Source: Haloglycomyces albus DSM 45210
Lineage (GTDB): Bacteria > Actinomycetota > Actinomycetes > Mycobacteriales > Micromonosporaceae
Reading direction: 5' to 3'
Assembly (NCBI RefSeq): GCF_000527155.1
Contig: NZ_AZUQ01000001.1
Coordinates: 3,423,889-3,487,888, forward strand
Length of the DNA stretch: 64,000 bases
Shown: in pieces, positions 1 through 9,182 of the stretch
How the letters are laid out: each line of letters opens with the position of its first letter
Numbering within the stretch: position 1 is the stretch's first letter
Program-made: the position numbers and the translations under genes
Notes under the pieces: model-generated
The model's input: the letters and a program-made list of their open reading frames with translations, nothing else
What the model was told of the DNA's origin: nothing
The model's database searches: none

Positions 1-109
1 GCCATTCGATGTCGATGTCGCGGACGGCGGCGGCCTCCAACAGCCAACGTGAAGTGATCCAGGCGAACGGGCAGGCGGGATCAAAGTAGAAACGTACTTT
101 TTGTGTCAT
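1..109 (-). CDS. Rv2466c-like DsbA-family reductase (partial, N-terminus)
   Basis: Only the first 36 codons are present; the gene runs off the left edge. The peptide begins [20 protein letters not shown] and continues [13 protein letters not shown]. This matches the N-terminus of the mycobacterial mycothiol-dependent nitroreductase Rv2466c (thioredoxin fold, DsbA/HCCA-isomerase superfamily). In Rv2466c the active site is CPWC. Here it reads CPFA, so the resolving cysteine is replaced by alanine. The protein may therefore work by a monothiol mechanism or not be a reductase. The ATG is at 109-107. The family call is good; the activity is uncertain because most of the protein is missing. Confidence 0.75.
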   Translation of the reverse strand, partial: MTQKVRFYFDPACPFAWITSRWLLEAAAVRDIDIEW

Positions 110-191
110 GATCCGAGATTAGGCTACTCGTCGGACATTGCCCACTGCGCGCTCGGTAACCAGATACTCCACGATGCCTGCAGCTAAGCGG

Positions 192-1076
192 TCACTGCGG
201 GACGACGAAGTCCGTCTTAAGGCGATTCCCCTGATCACGACCCACCGCTAGCAGAGCCTTATGTGAATCGAGTACCGCATACGGCCCCGCCACCCCTCGC
301 GGGGCGACGGCCTGGCCGTATCCGATTTTGCGGCGCTCGGCATCGTCGACCGTCACCGTCGGCAGTAGCTCCGCCGCACTGTCGGACATCGACAGCACGG
401 GCAGGGAGTCGAATTCCTTCAATTCCTCCAAGGTATGCGCGTCGCCCAGTTCGAACGGGCCTATCGACCGGCGACGTAGCGCGGTGAGATGCCCGCCGAC
501 GCCCAACTCCTCCCCCACGTCACGGGCGATCGCCCGAACGTAGGTTCCCGAGGAACAGGTGACGGTAAGGTCCGCCTCGAGAAACTCGCCGCGACGAATA
601 CGATGCACTTCCAGGGAGTGGATCGTGACGCGGCGCGATTTCAACCGCACCTCTTCGCCGTCTCTCACCCTCTGATAAGCACGTTTACCGTCGACCTTCA
701 CGGCACTCACGGCTGAGGGAACCTGGTCGACCTCACCCACCAAACGTTCCAGTGCAGACCGGAGTCGAGTTTCAGTGACGTCGGAGACCGGCGCGGTCGA
801 AACGACGTCTCCCTCCGCGTCGTCGGTGGTGGTCGCCTGTCCGAGCCGGACGGTTGCCACATAGGTCTTCGACGAACCCGACACATAGGTCAGCAACTTG
901 GTGGCCTTACCTATGGCGATGACCAACAATCCTGTCGCCATGGGGTCGAGGGTGCCGCCATGTCCCACCTTCTTGGTGCCCGCGATGCGTCTCATGGCGG
1001 CCACCACTCCGTGCGAGGTCGTGCCCTGAGGTTTGTCAATTAGTACGAAACCGGCTTGATCTGTCACGGACACCAA
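192..1076 (-). CDS. truB: tRNA pseudouridine(55) synthase TruB
   Basis: Isomerises U55 to pseudouridine in the T-loop of tRNAs. The N-terminal catalytic domain shows the KPxGxTSH element (residues 15-22) and the GGTLDP motif with the catalytic aspartate at residue 44. The C-terminal third is the small RNA-binding TruB_C domain. Length (294 residues) is normal. It is the last gene of the rimP-nusA-ylxR-infB-rbfA region, the usual actinobacterial position. The frame opens with TTG at 1076, but in-frame GTG codons at 1073 and 1067 are equally possible. No clear Shine-Dalgarno sequence precedes any of them, so the exact start is unsure. Confidence 0.93.
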   Translation of the reverse strand: MVSVTDQAGFVLIDKPQGTTSHGVVAAMRRIAGTKKVGHGGTLDPMATGLLVIAIGKATKLLTYVSGSSKTYVATVRLGQATTTDDAEGDVVSTAPVSDVTETRLRSALERLVGEVDQVPSAVSAVKVDGKRAYQRVRDGEEVRLKSRRVTIHSLEVHRIRRGEFLEADLTVTCSSGTYVRAIARDVGEELGVGGHLTALRRRSIGPFELGDAHTLEELKEFDSLPVLSMSDSAAELLPTVTVDDAERRKIGYGQAVAPRGVAGPYAVLDSHKALLAVGRDQGNRLKTDFVVPQ

Positions 1077-1108
1077 GCTTACAGGTGCCGTGACAGAGCC
1101 TTATACCA

Positions 1109-1228
1109 CTATTGATGCCGTTCCAGTGACTCTTGCAGCGCTCGCCGCAACTCGTCGGCGGAATCGCCGCGCGAGTCGGTCGTCGTGCTGTGTGAACGAG
1201 ATTTCTGGGACGTGTCTTCGTAACGCAT
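1109..1228 (-). CDS. candidate 39-residue small protein before truB
   Basis: A short ORF not recognised as any family. It starts at ATG 1228 with GAAGGA six bases upstream, a good ribosome binding site. It encodes a basic-start, acidic-end peptide (MRYEDTSQKSRS..., ending ELRRALQESLERHQ) whose C-terminal half looks like an amphipathic helix. It stops at TAG 1109, 33-42 bases before the truB start, so it could be co-transcribed with truB. Charged helix composition and the ribosome binding site argue for a real gene; the small size leaves chance possible. Confidence 0.4.
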   Translation of the reverse strand: MRYEDTSQKSRSHSTTTDSRGDSADELRRALQESLERHQ

Positions 1229-1639
1229 TTCGGTTCCTTCGATCGGTTCGATCGCTGCTCATGCCGAAAAACAGGGCAGGCAGCGCAGATGTGCACAATG
1301 AAATAGAATTCCCAAAACGGACTCGGAAGACGATCGTCTTCTGATATTGAGCTGAATGAGGTGGGAAGCCGCGTCGTCCATGTATACGACCGACAACGGC
1401 GGGCCTGGTTATGGCCTAAATACCTCAGCGCACGCGAACTGATCGAAGTCACGCACGTCGCAAAGCCAATTGGGATCAACCGGCCAATCGGTGATTACTC
1501 CGCGACGAGGTGCCGGTAGGGTGGAAACCCGTCGCGGCAAGCAAGAATTTTGTCGTTCCGCATGGCTCAAATCCTAACGGTCGTTAAGCCACTCTGAGAC
1601 AAGTTTCCCGAAAAGTGAGAAGAAAAAGTTGAACGAACG
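1229..1639. other. intergenic region between MATE gene and truB
   Basis: About 410 bases without a recognisable gene. Open frames here have no family motifs and unconvincing starts. This breaks the truB-rbfA cluster, so a promoter for the small ORF and truB on the minus strand is likely somewhere here, but no convincing -35/-10 pair was found. Confidence 0.4.
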
Positions 1640-3001
1640 TTAAGCCGGTTCTCTCTCAATCCCTACGACGCTCCAAGTTCCCTGGTACATGCGCCATAGG
1701 ATGAACACCAGACGCACGCACATGAAGCAACTGAGGCCTGCCCATATTCCGGACAGCCCCCATCCGAACGTCAAAGTCAGCCAGGTGAACGGAAGCCACG
1801 ACACCGCAGCCGTGACATTCATATTCCGCATGAACCGCAGATCACCGGCCCCGATCAACACGCCGTCCAAGGCATAGACCACCCCGGCGACCGGCATGAG
1901 GAGAACCATCCACCACCAGACGTGGTTCAACTGCTCACGTACCTGCTCATCGGAGGTGAACACCGAACCGAGGAACGATACCGCCACCAGCAGAGCGAAC
2001 AGGAAAACAACGCCGTACCCCAACCCCATCCAGGTCAGCCGACGCGCGGTGGCCTTGGCTCGATCAACCAGTCCGGCCCCGAGGTCCGCTCCGATCAATG
2101 CCTGCGCGGCGATGGCGACCGCGTCCAAGGCCAAGGCGATCGCAAACCAGAGCTGGATACCGATCTGATGCGCCGCCAGCGCGGTGGCTCCTATCCGGGC
2201 GGCCACCGCCGCCGCGGATATAAAGCAGGCCTGCATGGCGGCTCCGCGCACCAGCAGGTCCCGATTGGCCGTCAACTGTTTGCGTATTAGCGTGACGTGT
2301 GGGCGCAGGGAAACACCTTCGCGCGTGATCGCACGCAGGAACAGGCATCCGGCGATGATTTGAGCGACCACATTGGCCACCGCCGACCCCAGCAGCCCCA
2401 TTCCCACCGGATACACCAATGTGGGGGTCAGGATTGCGGCTATGACAAACCCCAGACACACAAAGTACATGGGTCGCCGCGTGTCCTGGAGCGCTCGCAT
2501 CCATCCTTGGCCGGCAGCGGTCACCAAGAGAAAAGGGGCTCCGAAGACAGCGGTGCGCAGCCACAGCTCCGCCTCCGCCGCTACTTGGGGGTCGTCGCCC
2601 AATGTCTGCGCCAAGGGCCCGGCGAACAGTTGAGTCGCCACGATCAATGCGCTTCCGGCCGCTAGCGCCAACCAGGTTCCCTGTACGCCTTCACCGACCG
2701 CTCCCTCGCGATCTCCGGCCCCGAACCGACGGGCCGCTCGAGAGGTCGTTCCGTACGCGAGAATGGTGCCGATCCAGGCGGCCAGACCCATGACGGTCGT
2801 TCCCAACGCCAGCGCGGCCAGCGGGACGGCACCCAGATGGCCCACCACCGCGGTGTCGATCAACATATAGATCGGCTCGGCGGCCAGAACCACCAAGGCA
2901 GGGGCCGAAAGGGAAATGATGCGCCGCACCGAGACGGCGGAGGTGGATTCGTCGGGGTGGTCACAGCGGGAGCCGTCTCCCGTGGCGGATCGTTCGTCCA
3001 T
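1640..3001 (-). CDS. MATE family efflux transporter (DinF-like)
   Basis: A 453-residue membrane protein with about 12 hydrophobic segments and the two-bundle MATE layout. After a polar 25-residue N-terminus comes the typical first-helix region (SLSAPALVVLAAEPIYMLID followed by TAVVGHLG). These proteins export cationic drugs or metabolites in exchange for Na+ or H+. The DinF subgroup often sits between rbfA and truB in actinobacteria, as here. ATG start at 3001. The substrate cannot be read from sequence. Confidence 0.9.
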   Translation of the reverse strand: MDERSATGDGSRCDHPDESTSAVSVRRIISLSAPALVVLAAEPIYMLIDTAVVGHLGAVPLAALALGTTVMGLAAWIGTILAYGTTSRAARRFGAGDREGAVGEGVQGTWLALAAGSALIVATQLFAGPLAQTLGDDPQVAAEAELWLRTAVFGAPFLLVTAAGQGWMRALQDTRRPMYFVCLGFVIAAILTPTLVYPVGMGLLGSAVANVVAQIIAGCLFLRAITREGVSLRPHVTLIRKQLTANRDLLVRGAAMQACFISAAAVAARIGATALAAHQIGIQLWFAIALALDAVAIAAQALIGADLGAGLVDRAKATARRLTWMGLGYGVVFLFALLVAVSFLGSVFTSDEQVREQLNHVWWWMVLLMPVAGVVYALDGVLIGAGDLRFMRNMNVTAAVSWLPFTWLTLTFGWGLSGIWAGLSCFMCVRLVFILWRMYQGTWSVVGIEREPA

Positions 3002-3135
3002 GGAAAGTGTGTTCCTACTGAAAACATGCCCTGCCGAAGCAGGGCAAGGGTCACTGAGGAAGTTCAGATGTCATCGCCGGCTTCGCACCGTCGCCTTGCG
3101 GCGACGGTCGCCGGGCCTAACGGATACGCTTCGGT

Positions 3136-3567
3136 TTACTTGGCGTCGTCACCGGCGTCGTCGCGGTAAGGATCCGAATCTCCGGCGAACTGAGCACCGT
3201 CGCGTTCCTGCTGTACCGAGGCGTCCCGCTCGGCCGCCTCCGCGATGAGGCTCTCGATTCGATCGGCGTGTTCGGGGACCGTATCGGCCACGAAGGTCAA
3301 GCTGGGACTGTTGCGCATGCCCAGAGCCTTACCGACGACGCTGCGCAAATGCCCGGTGGCACTCTGCAGCGCGGCCGCCGTGTCCTGAACTTCCTGTTCT
3401 GTACCCAGTACCGTGTAAAACAGGGTGGCATCCCGCAAATCGGAGGTAATCCGGCTGTCGGTGATGGTCACCATGCCCATACGCGGATCTTTCAATCCAC
3501 GCACGGCCGTCGCGACGAGGGTACGAATCCGTTCCGCCACCTGGGCTTGTTTCGCTGGGTCTGCCAT
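3136..3567 (-). CDS. rbfA: ribosome-binding factor RbfA
   Basis: A 143-residue KH-like protein that binds the 30S subunit and assists 16S 5'-end maturation and cold adaptation. Motifs: QVAERIRTLVATAVRGLKDP at the N-terminus, then VTITDSRITSDLRDATLFYT, and LRSVVGKALGMRNSPSLTF in the middle. The C-terminal tail is acidic and disordered. The frame is open to 3597, but ATG 3567 is preceded by AAAGGAG with about 11 bases of spacing and begins MADPAKQAQ, as in relatives, so 3567 is chosen. It lies between DUF503 and the MATE gene in the infB cluster. Confidence 0.95.
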   Translation of the reverse strand: MADPAKQAQVAERIRTLVATAVRGLKDPRMGMVTITDSRITSDLRDATLFYTVLGTEQEVQDTAAALQSATGHLRSVVGKALGMRNSPSLTFVADTVPEHADRIESLIAEAAERDASVQQERDGAQFAGDSDPYRDDAGDDAK

Positions 3568-3627
3568 TGTTCTGTCGGCTCCTTTTAATTCACTCATACC
3601 ACGGCTCGGTCGGACGGATGCGACATC

Positions 3628-4005
3628 CTAATCCTCCGGACCGTACACACGCCTACGCGTGCTCAACAACTGTACTTCTACTCGGTCGGCTATCGCCCGC
3701 TCGCAGCGGTCGAGAACCTCGGAAAGGTGGCCATGATCCGGAGCCACGGCCGCCACTCCGAGACGAGCCCGACCGTACAACTCTTGGTCGGCCACCTCGG
3801 CAACCGACACTTCGAACTTTCGCAGCGCCGCGACGAGTGGACGGACGTAACCGCGCTTGTCTTTCAGGGAGTGTGACTCCGGGGGAAGCAGGATGTCGAA
3901 TTCAATGGATCCACAAAACACCCTCAGAGAATACGTCAGGAGTTCCCCGCCGGCAACGACATTCCCGGTTCCCCGTTCCTCGTACGCCGTCTCTGTTCGC
4001 CACAA
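3628..4005 (-). CDS. DUF503 (YlxP-like) protein
   Basis: A small protein of the DUF503/YlxP family, found between infB and rbfA in many Gram-positives; implicated in ribosome biology but without a settled function. Core motifs: GSIEFDILLPPESHSLKDKR, then VAEVADQELYGRARLGVAAV. The TTG at 4005 has GAGG seven bases upstream. However, relatives begin directly at the residue equivalent to VFCGSIEF, which here is GTG 3921 without a ribosome binding site. Both starts are possible; the longer one is listed. Confidence 0.85.
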   Translation of the reverse strand: MWRTETAYEERGTGNVVAGGELLTYSLRVFCGSIEFDILLPPESHSLKDKRGYVRPLVAALRKFEVSVAEVADQELYGRARLGVAAVAPDHGHLSEVLDRCERAIADRVEVQLLSTRRRVYGPED

Positions 4006-4031
4006 GGCATCGCCTCATGTCGACGTGGTGG

Positions 4032-5486
4032 TCACGATTCGGACGCGACGGTGAGATAACCGGATTCGAGGAAATGTTTGATCACGGGAAAGAGACCCGC
4101 GTACAGGGCACCGGTGTCGCTTCCGTAAGCGTCGGCGAACACCGACACGAGAGCGCCGACCGGTACGGATCCATCACAATTTCCCAGGAACTCCACAATG
4201 AGAGGATCGATTTCCTCCGCCACGCCGAGATCCCCGTGTGATTCGATCCATTGCCGTTCCACCTCCCAACCGTCGGTACCGATGGTGGCGAATTGCCCCA
4301 GCCTGACGTTCGGGCATAGGACAAGGGCGGCGTTCCACAGTCGGTCGGGTTCCCATGAAACCAGACGGTGGAACAACATCCGTTCCACCAAATCCGACCA
4401 CGGTTCCGCAACGGCGTGGCGCAGATCGTCACAGCGAACTCGAGAAAAGCCCGGGGTTCGCCGCAGGTTGACGAAACCGAAGCCGATTCCCTCTACCTCT
4501 CGTTCGTCGAACCAGTTCAACCATTCGGCGGCCTGCTCCGCATCATGCTGCTGGCCCGCATCGGCCTGCCAGGTACGCACGTAATCGAGCGGGTCTACGA
4601 CCTCCCGTTGCACCACCCATGCGGTGACATCGTCTTCGGGAATCCAGGAACCGACCCGCTCAGTCCACGGTTCACCCTTCCGGTGCAACCAATTGGCGAG
4701 AAACTGCATGGTCCCGCCCGGGTTGAGCACAGTCGGGGCGGACGCGGCCAATTCCGCACCGATCGCGTCGGCCGCACGTCCACCGTCACGGTGGGTCCAC
4801 CCCTCGCCGGGGGTACCGACCACGAAGGGCGGGTTCGCAATGACCTGATCGAAAGTACGGCCCGCCACGGGTTCGATCAGGTCCCCCTGTCTCCAATCGA
4901 CCTCCAGGTCGTTCACACCGGCGTTGAGAAGTGCGAAGGCCAAGGCTCGTTCGGAAAGATCGGTGGCGGTGACGTGTGAGGCGCGAGCGGTAGCGTGAAA
5001 AGCCTGAATTCCGGATCCGGTACCCACGTCAAGCACGCTGGCTACATCACGCCGCAAGGTCACGTCCCACAGCAGACGTGACGCCCCGCCGATACCCAAT
5101 ACATGGTCACGGGAACGTGCTCCGCGCATCCCCGCCAATTGGTCCGAAAAGATCGCGTGCCCGGCCGGGTCGAACTGCAGACCCCACCCGGACGTCAATT
5201 CCGCGGTCAGCAATCCGATCTCCCGAGCACCATCGACGGTCAACGGATCCAGGGCCGAACGCGCCTCCGACGGCGACACCGACATTCCCAGGGTGAACCA
5301 CCGCACCCAGGTGTCCTGCACCCCGTCACCCAACTGCCGCATAACGGCCCGATAGTCGCCCCGATCGGCCTGACTCATCGCCGTCGCGCCGAAGCGATCC
5401 CGGAGTGCCTCAGGCCAATATCCCGACCTCAGCCACGCCGTACGCAAACGGCCGGACGTCTCGGCGTCGATTACCTTACCGGTCAT
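4032..5486 (-). CDS. class I SAM-dependent methyltransferase (HemK/NPPF type)
   Basis: A 484-residue protein with an N-terminal helical domain (about 1-150), a Rossmann methyltransferase domain (about 150-310) and a C-terminal domain of about 170 residues. SAM motif I is VLDVGTGSGIQAF and motif IV is ANPPFV, the NPP(Y/F) signature of N-methyltransferases acting on planar amides or amino groups (HemK/PrmC, RsmC-like). This long architecture is common in actinobacteria and its substrate is not established. It sits between infB and DUF503; the strong hairpin after infB suggests partly separate expression. Confidence 0.85.
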   Translation of the reverse strand: MTGKVIDAETSGRLRTAWLRSGYWPEALRDRFGATAMSQADRGDYRAVMRQLGDGVQDTWVRWFTLGMSVSPSEARSALDPLTVDGAREIGLLTAELTSGWGLQFDPAGHAIFSDQLAGMRGARSRDHVLGIGGASRLLWDVTLRRDVASVLDVGTGSGIQAFHATARASHVTATDLSERALAFALLNAGVNDLEVDWRQGDLIEPVAGRTFDQVIANPPFVVGTPGEGWTHRDGGRAADAIGAELAASAPTVLNPGGTMQFLANWLHRKGEPWTERVGSWIPEDDVTAWVVQREVVDPLDYVRTWQADAGQQHDAEQAAEWLNWFDEREVEGIGFGFVNLRRTPGFSRVRCDDLRHAVAEPWSDLVERMLFHRLVSWEPDRLWNAALVLCPNVRLGQFATIGTDGWEVERQWIESHGDLGVAEEIDPLIVEFLGNCDGSVPVGALVSVFADAYGSDTGALYAGLFPVIKHFLESGYLTVASES

Positions 5487-5517
5487 CCCTCACTCTTTTC
5501 TGCCACCGACACAGGAC

Positions 5518-5548
5518 GGCGGGCCAGGGACGATCTCCCTGGCCCGCC
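5518..5548 (-). terminator. hairpin terminator after infB
   Basis: A perfect 12-bp stem (GGCGGGCCAGGG / CCCTGGCCCGCC) with a seven-base loop lies between the infB stop and the methyltransferase start. There is no U-tract, so it may act as an intrinsic terminator of the GC-only type or as a partial terminator/processing site. Confidence 0.6.
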
Positions 5549-5566
5549 TGGAATACCGATCGAGGA

Positions 5567-8560
5567 CTACTCGCGCGGCTTTTCCCGCATCTCGTAGGCT
5601 TCGATCAGGTCGCCCACTTCGATGTTGTTGTAGTTCTTCAAGGTAATACCGCATTCGAAGCCTTCACGCACTTCGTTCGCGTCATCCTTGAATCGACGCA
5701 ACGAAGCGAGTTCCGTCTCCGTGACCGTCTTGCCGTCGCGTACCAAGCGTGCCTTCGCATTGCGCTTGACGACGCCCTTGGTGACCAAAGTACCGGCGAT
5801 GTTGCCGAACTTCGACGAGCGGAACACTTCGCGGATCTCGGCGGTACCGATGTCCACTTCCTCGTACTCGGGCTTGAGCATCCCTTTGAGGGCCGCTTCG
5901 ATCTCTTCGATCGCCCGGTAGATGACCGAGTAGTAACGGATGTCCACGCCTTCGCGATCGGCCATGTCCTTGACCTTGCCTTCAGCGCGAACGTTGAACG
6001 CCAGGATCGAGGCCGTCTCTTCGTCGCCCGCACTGGCGAGGTTGACATCGTTCTCGGTGACCGGACCGACGCCACGGTGAATGACGCGCAGCTGCACCTC
6101 GTCGGGAACTTCCAGCCCGATGAGAGCTTCCTCCAACGCTTCCACCGAACCGGCGCCGTCACCCTTGATGATGAGCGACAAGGTCGTGCGCTCGCCTTCG
6201 GCGATCTTGTCCATGAGGTTTTCCAAGGTGGCACGGCCGACACGCGAAGCCTGCTGTGCCGCACGACGTCGCGCCTGACGCTGTTCCGCGATTTGACGCA
6301 CCGTACGGTCGTCGTCGGCGGCCAGGAAGACGTCTCCCGCCATCGGAACCGACGCCAAACCCTGCACCTGCACCGGGAACGACGGCTTGGCTTCCTTGAC
6401 CCGTCGTCCCTGGTCGTCCAGCATGGCACGAACGCGACCGTAGGCGTCTCCCGCCACGATCGAGTCTCCGACGCGGAGCGTACCCTTCTTGACCAGGACC
6501 GAAGCGACGGGACCGCGTCCCTTGTCAAGATGCGCTTCGATCGCCACGCCCTGAGCGTTACCTTCCCGGGGAGCTTCCAGTTCGAGTGCCGCGTCGGCGG
6601 TCAACAGCACTGCCTCCAGCAGACTGTCCATACCGATGCGCGGTTTGGCGGCGACGTCGACGAACATCGTGTCACCACCGTATTCCTCTGCCACCAAACC
6701 GTATTCGGTGAGCTGCTGGCGCACCTTCTCCGGGTTGGCGTCCGGAAGGTCGGTCTTGTTCACCGCAACCACGACAGGCGAACCGGAGGCCTTCGCGTGG
6801 TTCAGTGCCTCCACCGTCTGCGGCATGACGCCGTCGTCGGCGGCCACCACCAGAATGACGATGTCGGTCACATTCGCACCACGGGCACGCATGGCCGTAA
6901 ACGCCTCGTGCCCCGGGGTGTCAATGAAGGTAATGGCCCGGTTTTCGTCCTCATGGTCCACACTGACCTGGTAAGCACCGATGTGCTGGGTAATCCCCCC
7001 GGCCTCACCGGCCACCACGTTGGATTGCCGCACGGCGTCCAACAATTTCGTCTTACCGTGGTCGACGTGACCCATGACCGTCACGACCGGCGGACGCGGC
7101 TTCAATTCGGACTTGTCCTCTTCGAGGTCGATACCGAACTGCGCCAACAGTTCCTTGTCCTCTTCCTCGGGAGAGACCACCTTGATATTGAACTCCAGGT
7201 GCTCACCGAGCAACTCCAGCAATTCGTCGGGAACCGACTGGGTCGCCGTCACCATCTCACCGAGGGAGAACATCTCCTGGACCAGGGTGCCCGGCTGAGT
7301 GTCGATCTTGTCGGCGAAGTCCGCCAAAGTCGCACCTCGCGGTAGGCGAACCTCACGGCCCTTACCGCGCGGAGCACCCGACTGCATCTTCGGTGCCGAC
7401 AGATTGTCGAACTCCTGCCTCTTCTGACGCCTCGACTTACGGCTCTTTCCGCGCGGTCCGCCTTTACCGAAGGCACCTGCGGCACCGCCACCACGGGCTT
7501 TACCGCCACCACCGGCGCGGCCACCACCGCCACGATACGGTGCCGGCGCGCTCTGCGGACCGCCGCGCGGACCGCCGCCACCGTAGTTGCCACGGTAGTT
7601 GCTGGCTCCACCTTGTTGGCCGCCTCGGCCGCCACGACCACGGCCACCTCGACCGCGACCACCGCCGCCTTCACTACGACCACCGCCGCTGGGGCGCGAG
7701 GACATCATGTTCGGATTGGGACGGGCCGGCATCATGCGCGGCGACGGACGCGGACCACCGCTGCGTTCACCAGAGCCTTCTCCGCCCTTGGCCGGGCGAG
7801 GCTTACGCTCCGAGTCACCGGAAATGCCGAACGGATTGTTTCCACCCGGACGCGGTCCCGGCTTCGCACCGCCACGCGGCCCCGGTTTCGGACCGGGTTT
7901 GGGAGCGTTCGGACGAGGTCCGGGCTTAGGCGCCTTGAAGGGAGCCTCCGTAGCGCTCGAACCGCCCTCGCTGTCGCGCTTCTGCCGGTCGGCGGCCTTA
8001 CGAGCCGCTTCTTCCTGCTCCTTCTTCAGCTTTTCCGCACGCGCCTGCTCCGCGGCCACCTCGATGTCGCGGGCGCTCGCCGGTTTCGCGGCGGCCGGCT
8101 CGCTCTTGCGCGGTCCAGGCTTCGGAACGGATTTACGCGGGGCCTTAGGTTTGGGGGCACTCTTCGCCGCCGCTTCAGTATCGGCGGTCGCCTTGGTGTT
8201 CGCGGTTTTTTTCTTGTCCGCTTCCTGGGCCTTGGTGGTTTTGGTTTTGGCGACCTTGGCCGGCGAGGGAGCGGCGGCACGAGGTTTGGCCGCCTTTTTG
8301 GCCGTATCGGTCTTGGATTCCTTCTTGGCCGCCGACTTGGCGGTCTTCTTAGCGCTCTCGGCGGGGGCCGACTTCGTTTCGACGGCCTCTCCACCGCCTT
8401 GGGCGGCAAGTTCTTGTCGCAGTCGTCGGGCCACCGGGGCCTCGACGGTGCTGGACGCGGTTTTAACGAACTCGCCCATGTCCTTGAGCTTGGCCAACGC
8501 CTCTTTGGACGTGATTCCCAGCTCCTTGGCCAGTTCATGTACGCGGGGCTTAGCTGCCAC
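5567..8560 (-). CDS. infB: translation initiation factor IF-2
   Basis: The GTPase that brings fMet-tRNA to the 30S subunit. The protein is about 997 residues: an IF2_N helix region ([19 protein letters not shown]) at the start, a very long Ala/Lys/Pro then Gly/Arg-rich disordered section to about residue 380, a second IF2_N domain, and the G domain. GTPase motifs: GHVDHGKT (near residue 500), [25 protein letters not shown]. Domains II-IV follow. The frame is open to 8572, but GTG 8560 follows GAGGAG with proper spacing and gives the normal N-terminus. It is downstream of ylxR and nusA. The long linker is typical of high-GC actinobacteria. Confidence 0.98.
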   Translation of the reverse strand: MAAKPRVHELAKELGITSKEALAKLKDMGEFVKTASSTVEAPVARRLRQELAAQGGGEAVETKSAPAESAKKTAKSAAKKESKTDTAKKAAKPRAAAPSPAKVAKTKTTKAQEADKKKTANTKATADTEAAAKSAPKPKAPRKSVPKPGPRKSEPAAAKPASARDIEVAAEQARAEKLKKEQEEAARKAADRQKRDSEGGSSATEAPFKAPKPGPRPNAPKPGPKPGPRGGAKPGPRPGGNNPFGISGDSERKPRPAKGGEGSGERSGGPRPSPRMMPARPNPNMMSSRPSGGGRSEGGGGRGRGGRGRGGRGGQQGGASNYRGNYGGGGPRGGPQSAPAPYRGGGGRAGGGGKARGGGAAGAFGKGGPRGKSRKSRRQKRQEFDNLSAPKMQSGAPRGKGREVRLPRGATLADFADKIDTQPGTLVQEMFSLGEMVTATQSVPDELLELLGEHLEFNIKVVSPEEEDKELLAQFGIDLEEDKSELKPRPPVVTVMGHVDHGKTKLLDAVRQSNVVAGEAGGITQHIGAYQVSVDHEDENRAITFIDTPGHEAFTAMRARGANVTDIVILVVAADDGVMPQTVEALNHAKASGSPVVVAVNKTDLPDANPEKVRQQLTEYGLVAEEYGGDTMFVDVAAKPRIGMDSLLEAVLLTADAALELEAPREGNAQGVAIEAHLDKGRGPVASVLVKKGTLRVGDSIVAGDAYGRVRAMLDDQGRRVKEAKPSFPVQVQGLASVPMAGDVFLAADDDRTVRQIAEQRQARRRAAQQASRVGRATLENLMDKIAEGERTTLSLIIKGDGAGSVEALEEALIGLEVPDEVQLRVIHRGVGPVTENDVNLASAGDEETASILAFNVRAEGKVKDMADREGVDIRYYSVIYRAIEEIEAALKGMLKPEYEEVDIGTAEIREVFRSSKFGNIAGTLVTKGVVKRNAKARLVRDGKTVTETELASLRRFKDDANEVREGFECGITLKNYNNIEVGDLIEAYEMREKPRE

Positions 8561-8698
8561 TGCACTCCTCACTTCGAGGTCGCACGGGCAGAGCCCGGCG
8601 ACCCTATCGGTCCACTTGAAGCCTCATGATTAGTGGGCGTTCATTTGGTGGTCTGCATTTCTGTCTACCTACTTCGTGTACGGGAGCTTTCCTTGCGG

Positions 8699-9004
8699 TC
8701 ACTCCGAGTCGAAGAACGTTCGTATTGCGCCGTCGTCGATGGGCCCGGAAAGACGTAGGGCCCGGCGAAAGGCATGCCGACGCAATGCCTGCTCAAAGCA
8801 GTGCACATTTCTGTGAACATGAGCTCCACGGCCATTGAGGCGACGCCGTGGATCAGGCAGAAGCCGTATGGGCACTTCACCTGGTCCGCCAATGCGGTCG
8901 GCGACAATACGCAACAACCGGTCAGCTGTTGCACGCTTCTTACAACCCACGCACGTGCGGGTTGGGTTGGCGTTACGAACCACTCCCCAGTCTACCCCCT
9001 CCAT
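8699..9004 (-). CDS. YlxR family RNA-binding protein (DUF448)
   Basis: A small basic protein of about 100 residues between nusA and infB, the conserved place for YlxR (RnpM in Bacillus, reported to bind RNase P RNA). Motifs: PTRTCVGCKKRATADRLLR near the start, then GRGAHVHRNVHCFEQALRR, the characteristic GRGA(Y/H) hairpin. ATG 9004 is listed; GTG 8983, seven codons later, gives a start closer to most relatives and follows the internal GGAGGGGG, so it is a real alternative. The frame open to 9112 has no support. Confidence 0.9.
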   Translation of the reverse strand: MEGVDWGVVRNANPTRTCVGCKKRATADRLLRIVADRIGGPGEVPIRLLPDPRRRLNGRGAHVHRNVHCFEQALRRHAFRRALRLSGPIDDGAIRTFFDSE

Positions 9005-9182
9005 TTTAGCCCCGACACGGCTGGGGCGCTGCCGTCTTTCACGCCCCTTTCCCGCGCACGACTCGACACGGTAGAGAGAAAAATGGTGATATCGAGGACA
9101 TTTGCGCAGCACAAGGGGTTATAAAGTTAATTCTTTCAATGACGAATCCGGACGGTCCCGCCCCTACTCCGGCGGGACCCGC

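Noticed and set aside
1036-1479. 147-codon minus-strand frame before truB
   Set aside because: Overlaps truB, no family motifs, no ribosome binding site; the shorter 1109-1228 frame is better supported.
5405-7345. 646-codon open frame on the plus strand
   Set aside because: It lies antisense to infB, whose GTPase motifs are unmistakable; its Arg/His/Val-rich translation is the usual shadow of a high-GC gene.
7599-8633. Two long plus-strand open frames (about 340 codons) over the 5' part of infB
   Set aside because: They are antisense to the repetitive Ala/Lys/Gly-rich N-terminal region of IF-2; low complexity, no start signals.
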